Shown here one piece after another: positions 1-6,527 of a stretch of DNA of 12,079 bases. The position numbers and the translations under genes were made by a program. Under the pieces are notes generated by a model. That model did not search any database. It saw only the letters and a list, made by a program, of their open reading frames with translations, and was not told the DNA's origin. Origin of the DNA: an uncultured Pseudanabaenaceae cyanobacterium (GTDB lineage: Bacteria > Cyanobacteriota > Cyanobacteriia > PCC-9006 > JAAUQQ01); the NCBI GenBank assembly GCA_938015405.1, contig CALLPZ010000525.1, positions 1-12,079 on the forward strand, written 5' to 3'. The stretch's first letter is position 1; each line of letters begins with the position of its first letter.

Positions 1-386
1 TGATTATCTTCGCGATTGAGTAGGTAATAGGGCCAAAACCATTTACTCTCGTCTGTCAGACTGTAGGGAGTTTGGCCGACACCGATGGCAGTTGTAATGG
101 ATGAGCGCTGCTCAAACATTGAGAGCAGGTAATTTTTATAGACCTGGGGATCACGAATATTGCTCTCATATAGACCCTGAGTCACGCTGGCAATGTCTTG
201 CCCCTGCTGTTCCACTTGCTGGATCTTGTTCTCCACCATCACGGTTTGGGTGTGGAGGGTGCCTTCTATTTCAGCTTTGGCTCGTTTCTCAAGTACCAGA
301 TAGAAAAAGACTGAAATGCTGATCAAGCTGATGAGGGTGCCGACCAGAATATAGGTAAATAGTTGGGTTCCGATGGACTTTCGCAT
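1..386 (-). CDS. Membrane-anchored sensor protein, N-terminal part (runs off the left edge)
   Basis: Reading the minus strand from the ATG at 386 gives 128 codons open to the window edge. A TGA stop lies three codons upstream in the same frame, so this ATG is the first possible start; no clear Shine-Dalgarno sequence precedes it. The protein begins MRKSIGTQLF and has one hydrophobic segment at about residues 9-32. A polar, helical, Gln/Glu-rich stretch follows (about 36-70), then a region with aromatic motifs (KWFWPYYLL near residues 113-121). A short cytoplasmic tail, one membrane helix and an extracytoplasmic region is the usual start of a Cache-type sensor in cyanobacterial histidine kinases, SpoIIE-type phosphatases or nucleotide cyclases. 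The output domain lies outside the window, so the class cannot be decided. The sensor-protein call is inference from layout and resemblance. Confidence 0.7.
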   Translation of the reverse strand, partial: MRKSIGTQLFTYILVGTLISLISISVFFYLVLEKRAKAEIEGTLHTQTVMVENKIQQVEQQGQDIASVTQGLYESNIRDPQVYKNYLLSMFEQRSSITTAIGVGQTPYSLTDESKWFWPYYLLNREDN

Positions 387-458
387 GACAAATCAAGAAC
401 GCCAACATTAGGGAACAGCAGCGACAGATAACTGGGTCGTCTGGCGTTGCTCAGGGCC

Positions 459-464
459 ACTATA
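459..464 (-). promoter_or_regulatory. Possible -10 element for the sensor gene
   Basis: On the minus strand this reads TATAGT, preceded by TTT, about 73 nt upstream of the sensor start at 386. It matches four or five of the six consensus -10 bases. The -35 position (around 482-487) has no good match. It lies next to a 7-bp inverted repeat (453-459 with 506-512) that could bind a regulator. This is a pattern match only. Confidence 0.25.
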
Positions 465-624
465 AAATGGGAGCGGTAATTAGAAGAGTCTAGCTACAGC
501 TGTGATGGCCCTAGTATTCCCTCGCGCAAATAAAATTCTCGGTGTGCACAGTAAATCCCATTTCTGTTTCGCTATGACAATCTGGAAGGAGTGGGAACGA
601 GGCCTGTGAAGACTCAATAAAAGC

Positions 625-668
625 AGAACAGTGGGGTGAAAAGCAATCGCTTTTCACCCCACTGTTCT
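625..668 (-). terminator. Intrinsic terminator of the NRPS-like gene
   Basis: This is a perfect 20-bp inverted repeat: 625-644 pairs with 649-668, with a 4-nt loop at 645-648. On the minus strand the stem is followed by GCTTTTATT, a T-rich tail. It begins 38 nt after the NRPS-like stop at 706, so it is placed and oriented to end that transcript before the sensor gene. The stem is unusually long and has no mismatch. Confidence 0.92.
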
Positions 669-705
669 AAGGCCTTTTGCTGGCCTCAATCTTTAGACGG
701 TATGT

Positions 706-3700
706 CTAGGGGGTCGCTGCATTCATGGGAATGGGGTGAGGTTTGGCGAGGGCTCCGCAGCGTATGAAGTAGCTGATATAGCGGCTTAGTAGTTGATTAG
801 ATTGTTGTCTCCAGGGGAGCTGGACCAGAGCTGTTTCGACATTGGCGGTGCTGACTTGGTGAAGATCCAGCACTTTGAAAAAGTCTTGGCCTTGGTTCGC
901 GCTAGAGCCATCGGCGAGGAGCGATCGCAGGGCGTTGTCCTCGGGGCTGGCCATGAGCTGGGTAAACCAGTCGGCGTAGGGGATGGGTGTGATCGAATAA
1001 CCTTCATCATTCAAGCTTTGGATTAGGGTCTGGAAACTTATGGGGTTGGGATTGGACAGGTGGAAAGTTTGCCCTTGGGGATGACTATCTGTTGCTTGAG
1101 GCTGGCCCAGGGCGGCGATCGCCTGGCAGACCACATCCACAGGGGCAAGGTGAATCGGGAAATTCTCCTCCGGTGCGGTTTGGAGTTCGACGAGGCCATG
1201 GATAAGACGGCCAATCATATCCGTGGGATTAGAAAAGCCATGTTGGCTGTGGCCTGTGGTCATGCCCAGCCGGTAGATATTGCAGGGAATTCCCTGGGCT
1301 CTGGCGGTGAGGATCAGCTGTTCTGCAACCCATTTGGTGCAGGCATAGTTGCTGCTGAGCCTTGACCAGTGGGGCAGTGGGGTATCTTCGGTGAGCAGCT
1401 GATCGGAGGATGGATTCTCGGGATTGAGGACGTCGAGGGTTGAGATGTAATGGACGGGTTTAAGTTTGCCCTGGCTGGCCAGGCGCAGAATTTCGACGGT
1501 ACTGTCGATGTTGCAGCGCCGTAGCTCGCTGTAGGGGTAGATTAGATTGACATAGGCTCCATTGTGGTAGATGGCGTCGATCTGGGTTTGGAGCCTTTGA
1601 AATTGCTCATCGCTGAGGCCCAGTTGAGGCTGGGATAGATCGCCAGGTAGGACCACAATGCGATCGCGGTACAACTCCCAAGAAATACGGCATTGCTCCA
1701 GGTGGTTTTCCAGCTTGCGCTGGGCTTCCGCACGGTTCGTTGACCGCACGAGGCAATGGACGGTGGCTCGGGTTTGTATGAGTAATTCTTGGAGTAAGAA
1801 ACCACCTACAAAGCCCGTTGCACCAGTGAGCAGGATATGGTCGATGTCGAGTGCGGCTGGGGCGAGGTCAGGGAGGAGATGAATGGTGTCGGCTAGGGCC
1901 AGGTCCGCTTCGATCTGTTGGGCGAGACCATCTGGGGGAGCGATGTTGGATTCGGCTTGCCCGTGACCTTGCTGCTCAGCCATTTGGTCAATCGCTTGAG
2001 CCAGTTGGGCTAGGGTGCTGTTTTGAAACAGACTGGAGAGGCCCATGGGGATGGAGAATTTGGCTTGAACTTGGCTGATGAGTTTAGCCGCGAGGAGGGA
2101 GTGACCGCCGGATTCAAAGAAGTGACTCTCCCGACCGATGGGAGCAAAGTTGAGAAGCGTTTCCCAGATTCTCGCTAGCTGAACCTCGGTGGCAGTCTGG
2201 GGAGGTGCGTAGTCTGCTCTCGTGAGGAGCGAAGGTTTGAGGCTGGGCTCGTGTAAGGCCTTGCGGTTTATTTTCCCATTCGGAGTGAGCGGGAGCTGCT
2301 TGAGAAAGACAAACTGGGAGGGGACCATGTAGGCGGGGAGGCGTTGCTGCAAGAACTGGTGAAGTTCTGCGATGGAGAGGTTTGATATTGGGCTACAGCT
2401 TGGGTTGGGTGAAACCGTTGCCTGGGCTGAGGATTGCTGGCTGCCGAGGTGATGTACCACGGTTTCATAGGTTTCACTCACAGTCCAAGGTTCTGCGAGG
2501 TCCGGTGATGCCCAATGTGTCGCTCTGTGGGGATGGGGGATAGGTTGAAAAATAGCGTCATAGGTCGCCCCCTGGCGGGTTTGACTCCAGCGTAAATGGG
2601 CGCGATGGCCGCAGGCTTCCGCTACTTTCCAGAGGTCTTCGGGATCGAGGCCTGGATTCTCGGGGGCTGAGGCTAAGAGGCTGGTTAGGGATGGTTCTTC
2701 CACCGTTGGTTGTTGCAAATCTTGGAGCTGTTGGAGCTGATGCTGGCTTGTGGACAGGCGGGCATTGGGGATGTTTTGAAGTCCCCAAGTTTTGGCTGGT
2801 TGCTCCTGTTGTGAGATGGCTTGGGACTGCGCTTGTAGCTGCGCCTGGATATATTCCAGTGAGCTTTGATGCTGCTCCCAGGATGACCAGTGGATTTCTG
2901 GGGAGGGCTGGGAGGGCTGATCTAGGTGGAGCACCGCATCGTAGCGAAAGTCTGTTAGTTCACTACGATGGCGACCTCGCTTGAGTTGTGTGACCACCTG
3001 AGTGATTCGAGGACAACGTTGTTGTAGCTGCGTGAAAAAGGGAGGGGCCAGGAGCAGTTCTACATCCTGCTGGCTTTTCGCCTGGATGTGCTGATGTAAA
3101 GCTGTGGCCGTGAGTTGGGACTCTGGGTGAGCTTGGTGATGGTGCACCAACACACTGGTGTGGAAGGTCTCTAATAAATCGGCATTGCGAATGTCTCCGA
3201 GGAAGATGCGTCCGCCGGGCTGGAGGAGATGGGTGAGATCGGTTAGGGCATTGAGCAGGTAATCAACATCTGGAAAATATTGAACGACGGAGTTAATGAC
3301 GATGGTGTCAAACTGTTCCCCTTGGAGCAGAGCAAGCTGTTGCAGTTCATGGGCTGCGGCTTGGGCCAGGCTAACTTGGCACCACTGCTCTGGTGTTTGA
3401 TTTAGATACTGCTCTAGGTGGGTGATCGCTGCGGGGGTTACATCTACACCGATGTAGCGCTCACAGTGGGGGGCAATCCGAAAGAGCAGTAGCCCCTTGC
3501 CGCAGCCCACTTCTAGAACGCGCTGCGGTTTCAGCGCTAAAATTCGCTCAACGGTGCGTTCGGTCCATTCCTCCACGACCTCAGCAGAGAGCAGCTCACC
3601 CGTGTAGCTATCGCCATAGCCACTGAAGTCGAAGGTCGGATCTGTGTCTGGGGTGCTGTTGCGATAGGCATCGTCCCAGAGCGTCTTCCATTGATCGACG

Positions 3701-5271
3701 ACATCGTTATTCGTGGTTAAAGCATCTATTTCGGATAAATCGTCGGAGCTGAAAGCTGATGCATCTGAGCTGGCTGATTCTAGATCTGGCCATGATTCAG
3801 CTTCATCGTTCTGCGCGACTAGATAGCCGATGAGCTGCTGGCTGCCGGATGAGTCAGCTGCGGCTATGACGGCTCCATTCTGGACCTGCTCGTGCTGGAG
3901 TAACGCCGCTTCTACTTCACCCAGTTCAACGCGATGGCCCCGAACTTTGACTTGGTGATCGATCCGCCCCATAAATTGCAGCGTACCGTCGTTCAATTCT
4001 TGGCCTAGATCTCCAGTGCGATAGAGCTTGGCTCCAATGTCTCGGCTGTTGAAATCTGTGATGAACTTTTTTCGGTTCAACTCGGGTTGATTGAGATAGC
4101 CTCGGGCAACTCCCCATCCTCCGATGCAAATTTCACCAAGCTGGTTCGGCATGCAGGGATAGAGTTCGCCATTGGGCAACTGTTCCATCAAGTAAACCTG
4201 GGTTTGGCGGATGGCTTTGCCCAGGGGAATGGGAACATCGTCGGGCAGAATGCGATGCACCATCGACCAAATGGTCGTTTCAGTGGGGCCGTAGACATTC
4301 CATAGCTCGGCACAGCACTTTAATAGTTGTGCAGCTAGGTCCGGAGTCGTGGCTTCACCACCGCTGAGCAAACGGATTCTTGAGTTGCCTTGCCAACCAG
4401 AGGCCAACAGCATTCGCCAAGTGGAGGGGGTGGCTTGGGCCCAAGTAATGGGCTGTTGCTCTAGCAGTTGTCTGAGTTGGAAGCCATCGCTAGCCACTGC
4501 TCTGGAGACCAATACCATAGTTGCGCCAGTGGCCAGTGGCATGAACAGTTCCAGGATGGAAATGTCAAAGCAAATGGTGGTGATGGCTAGGGTCACATCG
4601 TCAGCAGTCAGCCCCGGCTCTTGGGCCATGGACTGGATCAGGTTGCTCAGGCTGCGATGCTCGATTTGCACTCCCTTAGGCTTGCCCGTGGAGCCGGAGG
4701 TGTAGATGACATAGGCCAGGTCTCGACTATTGGGAGCTGAACCGAGATTGCTGGCGTCATACTGATTGAGTTGTTGGCTCAACTCTTGGAGATTAATGAT
4801 GCTCGCCTGGAGGGAGGGAAAGGTCGAGTTGCCATTACAAATCAATAAGGGAGCTTGGGCATTTTCGAGAATGTATTGGATGCGATCGCTGGGGTAGCCC
4901 AGATCGAGTGGGAGATAGGCGCTACCAGCTTTGTGAATGGCGAGGAGCGTCACCATCAGTTTGAGGGAGCGTTCGAGGCAAACAGCAACCAGCACATCAG
5001 GACCTGCACCCAGACTTACAAGGTGGCGAGCTAATTGATTTGCCTGTCGATTAAGTTCTCCGTAGCTGATCTGTTGGTCTTCAAAGTAAATTGCTGTTTT
5101 ATTAGGGTGCTCAGCGACTTGTTGCTCAAACTGTCGATGTACCAGCTGTAGGGTTGCTTCACCTAGGGGGGAGGGAGTCTTAGCGGGAGCGATCGCAGAC
5201 TCTGAACGGAAGCTCGAAGCAAGGGAAGAAGACGCAGTAACCAGAGGCTTCTGGGGGCGCACATTAATCAT
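706..5271 (-). CDS. NRPS-like single module: adenylation, N-methyltransferase, carrier, thioester reductase
   Basis: 1521 residues from ATG 5271. I chose this start because AAGGA lies 8 nt upstream; the frame stays open to a TTG at 5439, but that has no Shine-Dalgarno and the extra 56 residues look non-coding. Residues 1-35 are a linker. Adenylation motifs: SYGEL (69-73), YTSGSTGKPKG (190-200), NVYGPTE (325-331), YRTGDL (417-422), GRIDHQVKVRG (435-445), then PLTPNGKINRK (994-1004), with Lys1000. A methyltransferase (about 525-912) is inserted before that last motif. It carries the SAM loop EVGCGKG (587-593) and signatures of NRPS N-methyltransferases such as LKRGR and IPNARL. The carrier protein has GGHSLL, attachment Ser1058. 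The reductase starts at about 1145 with GATGFVG (1150-1156) and has a Thr1278, Tyr1309, Lys1313 triad, as in NAD(P)H-dependent thioester reductases. There is no condensation or thioesterase domain. The code residues 236, 237, 240, 279, 302, 304, 326, 334, 335, 1000 read D-I-L-Q-L-G-V-I-W-K, suggesting glycine. Predicted product (inference): N-methylglycinal or its alcohol. It needs a phosphopantetheinyl transferase encoded elsewhere. Confidence 0.95.
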   Translation of the reverse strand: MINVRPQKPLVTASSSLASSFRSESAIAPAKTPSPLGEATLQLVHRQFEQQVAEHPNKTAIYFEDQQISYGELNRQANQLARHLVSLGAGPDVLVAVCLERSLKLMVTLLAIHKAGSAYLPLDLGYPSDRIQYILENAQAPLLICNGNSTFPSLQASIINLQELSQQLNQYDASNLGSAPNSRDLAYVIYTSGSTGKPKGVQIEHRSLSNLIQSMAQEPGLTADDVTLAITTICFDISILELFMPLATGATMVLVSRAVASDGFQLRQLLEQQPITWAQATPSTWRMLLASGWQGNSRIRLLSGGEATTPDLAAQLLKCCAELWNVYGPTETTIWSMVHRILPDDVPIPLGKAIRQTQVYLMEQLPNGELYPCMPNQLGEICIGGWGVARGYLNQPELNRKKFITDFNSRDIGAKLYRTGDLGQELNDGTLQFMGRIDHQVKVRGHRVELGEVEAALLQHEQVQNGAVIAAADSSGSQQLIGYLVAQNDEAESWPDLESASSDASAFSSDDLSEIDALTTNNDVVDQWKTLWDDAYRNSTPDTDPTFDFSGYGDSYTGELLSAEVVEEWTERTVERILALKPQRVLEVGCGKGLLLFRIAPHCERYIGVDVTPAAITHLEQYLNQTPEQWCQVSLAQAAAHELQQLALLQGEQFDTIVINSVVQYFPDVDYLLNALTDLTHLLQPGGRIFLGDIRNADLLETFHTSVLVHHHQAHPESQLTATALHQHIQAKSQQDVELLLAPPFFTQLQQRCPRITQVVTQLKRGRHRSELTDFRYDAVLHLDQPSQPSPEIHWSSWEQHQSSLEYIQAQLQAQSQAISQQEQPAKTWGLQNIPNARLSTSQHQLQQLQDLQQPTVEEPSLTSLLASAPENPGLDPEDLWKVAEACGHRAHLRWSQTRQGATYDAIFQPIPHPHRATHWASPDLAEPWTVSETYETVVHHLGSQQSSAQATVSPNPSCSPISNLSIAELHQFLQQRLPAYMVPSQFVFLKQLPLTPNGKINRKALHEPSLKPSLLTRADYAPPQTATEVQLARIWETLLNFAPIGRESHFFESGGHSLLAAKLISQVQAKFSIPMGLSSLFQNSTLAQLAQAIDQMAEQQGHGQAESNIAPPDGLAQQIEADLALADTIHLLPDLAPAALDIDHILLTGATGFVGGFLLQELLIQTRATVHCLVRSTNRAEAQRKLENHLEQCRISWELYRDRIVVLPGDLSQPQLGLSDEQFQRLQTQIDAIYHNGAYVNLIYPYSELRRCNIDSTVEILRLASQGKLKPVHYISTLDVLNPENPSSDQLLTEDTPLPHWSRLSSNYACTKWVAEQLILTARAQGIPCNIYRLGMTTGHSQHGFSNPTDMIGRLIHGLVELQTAPEENFPIHLAPVDVVCQAIAALGQPQATDSHPQGQTFHLSNPNPISFQTLIQSLNDEGYSITPIPYADWFTQLMASPEDNALRSLLADGSSANQGQDFFKVLDLHQVSTANVETALVQLPWRQQSNQLLSRYISYFIRCGALAKPHPIPMNAATP

Positions 5272-5279
5272 GGGGCTAA

Positions 5280-5284
5280 TCCTT
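5280..5284 (-). promoter_or_regulatory. Ribosome binding site that decides the NRPS-like start
   Basis: The minus strand reads AAGGA, then 8 nt, then ATG at 5271-5269. It is the only good Shine-Dalgarno near any in-frame start of this gene. The upstream in-frame TTG (5439) and ATG (5379) have none. This supports a 1521-residue protein rather than 1577. Confidence 0.7.
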
Positions 5285-5334
5285 GTTGGCAGGGAAACAG
5301 TTCTTTTAGAGGTGAGCTTCGCTATTGCCTGGTA

Positions 5335-5348
5335 TTGCTGCGCAGCAA
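5335..5348. promoter_or_regulatory. 14-bp perfect palindrome upstream of the NRPS-like gene
   Basis: TTGCTGCGCAGCAA reads the same on both strands. Its near edge is 63 nt from the NRPS-like ATG at 5271. Perfect palindromes of this size in a promoter-proximal position are typical binding sites for dimeric repressors or activators. No regulator gene lies next to it in the window. The operator role is inference. Confidence 0.4.
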
Positions 5349-5439
5349 GCCGTGACCCCCGGGCTAAACCTGGGAGCATCTGTTCCGCCGTGACTGAGCA
5401 CAGGGCGAAAGGCTGGAAGAAGATTGAATGCTGTGGCAA

Positions 5440-5489
5440 CCCAGGGCGCGAGCGTGCGCTGGGAAAGCAAAGGAAACTATTCCGTTTCC
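5440..5489. repeat. Two neighbouring hairpins upstream of the NRPS-like gene
   Basis: The first hairpin pairs CCCAG..CGC (from 5440) with GCGCTGGG (5456-5463), 8 bp with a 2-nt bulge. The second pairs GGAAAC (5472-5477) with GTTTCC (5484-5489) around a 6-nt loop. Both lie 170-220 nt upstream of the start codon and could belong to the 5' leader or to operator DNA. Confidence 0.4.
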
Positions 5490-5520
5490 CTACGATTGGC
5501 TAAAGGGTGAATGAAATGCC

Positions 5521-5576
5521 GATACAACGTAGAACAACTCGTTGAACCGGCTCCTTTGGTTGTATCTCGCCCGGTT
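5521..5576. repeat. Interlocked inverted repeats (possible pseudoknot or operator)
   Basis: GATACAAC (5521-5528) pairs with GTTGTATC (5559-5566). Inside that loop, CAAC (5535-5538) pairs with GTTG (5541-5544). AACCGG (5545-5550), also inside the loop, pairs with CCGGTT (5571-5576) outside it. The two long stems therefore interlock as in an H-type pseudoknot if the region is transcribed, or form overlapping dyads if it is a DNA site. It lies 250-305 nt upstream of the NRPS-like start. Confidence 0.35.
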
Positions 5577-6018
5577 ACCGAAACAAATAGGGACTTCTCG
5601 GAGGGCTAATTTTGAGATATTTGCGTGTTCCCCTATAGCCTCGGAGCTGAAATCTTGTAACGCGAGGGTTGCTTGAAACCTGCGTCTCTAGACGATGAAC
5701 AGCTCGAAAACCAAGTGCTGGTCGCGATGAATGAATAATTTATTTTCTAAAGGAAGAATAAGAGAACGTATAAATACGGTAAGGATCTAGGCCGTGATTT
5801 TGGAGGCTGCTGATTGACGGGCTGTAGGTCTGAAGCCAGGCAGAATCTTGGTTTTGGGAATTGAATTAAGTGCTTGCGCGTCTGAGGGGGGAGAGCCCTC
5901 TCCGTGTTAACACTGGCTTTGGCTTACGTGTAAACTCGGGCAATTTTCGATTTTTGAGGCTGTTCCCCGTAAGAAAACGTATTTTCGGATTTGAAATTTC
6001 GGCTTGGGCAGGACAAAA

Positions 6019-6059
6019 TCGCAGTTTTGCGCAACTGCGAATCAGCATTAGAGCTGATT
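6019..6059. repeat. Two back-to-back hairpins in the long gap
   Basis: TCGCAGTT (6019-6026) pairs with AACTGCGA (6033-6040). Immediately after, AATCAGC (6040-6046) pairs with GCTGATT (6053-6059). On the minus strand the first stem is followed by TTTTGTCC, so it could be a weak intrinsic terminator for a minus-strand transcript starting to its right. It could also be part of a small RNA. Confidence 0.35.
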
Positions 6060-6439
6060 ACAGGGACAAAACCTGAAATGCTCGATTTGGCATCCTAGGC
6101 GGAAGAGTGAGCTGTGTAAGCTATTCACTCATCGAAAATTGGATGTCATTTAATCTCTTTGGGTCTGATTCCAAATCTTATGCAGTGACCTTCGACTTTT
6201 GCAGGTTGATTGGGAGGATAAATAGCTGTGGGCCTGGCTGCTCTTCATGGAGCAACATTAGGGGGATGAACAGGGAGCCGTTTCCGGGAGAGATTATGAC
6301 CCCCAGTTAGCGAACGCTGGGGCGACATTACTGTTGCTTTCCATTGCTGGTCGCCACCTTCAGGGTTACATCCAGACCGCAGATGGTCATGCGGGTTGCC
6401 AATGCCAAAACAGATCGGGACCGTTGCTGTACAAATCAA

Positions 6440-6478
6440 AGCCCCCCAGACATCGCTTGAATCAATGTCTGGGGGGCT
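6440..6478 (-). terminator. Intrinsic terminator of the alpha-amylase gene
   Basis: A 14-bp perfect stem pairs 6440-6453 with 6465-6478 around an 11-nt loop and includes a run of six G-C pairs. On the minus strand it is followed by TTGATTTG. It begins 49 nt after the amylase stop and separates that gene from the long gap. Confidence 0.85.
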
Positions 6479-6527
6479 AGCAGGTTGGAGAGACCTGCTC
6501 CCTACTCAAGCTCTGATGGAAGCCTTG

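Larger units (their letters stand above)
387..705. other. Intergenic region between the sensor gene and the NRPS-like gene
   Basis: No coding sequence is supported here. The stretch holds a possible minus-strand promoter for the sensor gene near 459-464. That promoter lies at one arm of a 7-bp inverted repeat (453-459 AGGGCCA with 506-512 TGGCCCT). The region also holds the strong hairpin terminator at 625-668. Nothing else stands out. Confidence 0.6.
5272..6439. other. Long non-coding stretch upstream of the NRPS-like gene
   Basis: About 1.17 kb has no convincing gene; the short open frames in it overlap on both strands and lack ribosome binding sites. It is visibly richer in A/T than its neighbours, especially 5730-5790 and 5935-6070. 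It holds many inverted repeats: 5335-5348 (palindrome), 5440-5463, 5472-5489, 5521-5576, 5767-5778 (CGTAT/ATACG), 5904-5913 (GTGTTAACAC), 6019-6059 (two adjacent hairpins), 6105-6130 and 6301-6322. The part nearest 5271 should contain the promoter and leader of the NRPS-like gene. I saw no confident promoter, tRNA or insertion-sequence remnant. Confidence 0.6.

Noticed and set aside
5272..5439. N-terminal extension of the NRPS-like protein
   Set aside because: It would begin with TTG without a ribosome binding site and overlaps a 14-bp palindrome; ATG 5271 has a good ribosome binding site.
5870..6076. 68-codon plus-strand open frame overlapping a 60-codon minus-strand one
   Set aside because: Both overlap the same A/T-rich, hairpin-containing DNA, neither has a ribosome binding site, and the proteins look like random Arg-rich translation.
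6356..6439. Short minus-strand peptide ending near 6339 that reads plausibly (MTICGLDVTLKVA)
   Set aside because: Only about 20 residues from its ATG, no ribosome binding site, directly downstream of the amylase terminator.
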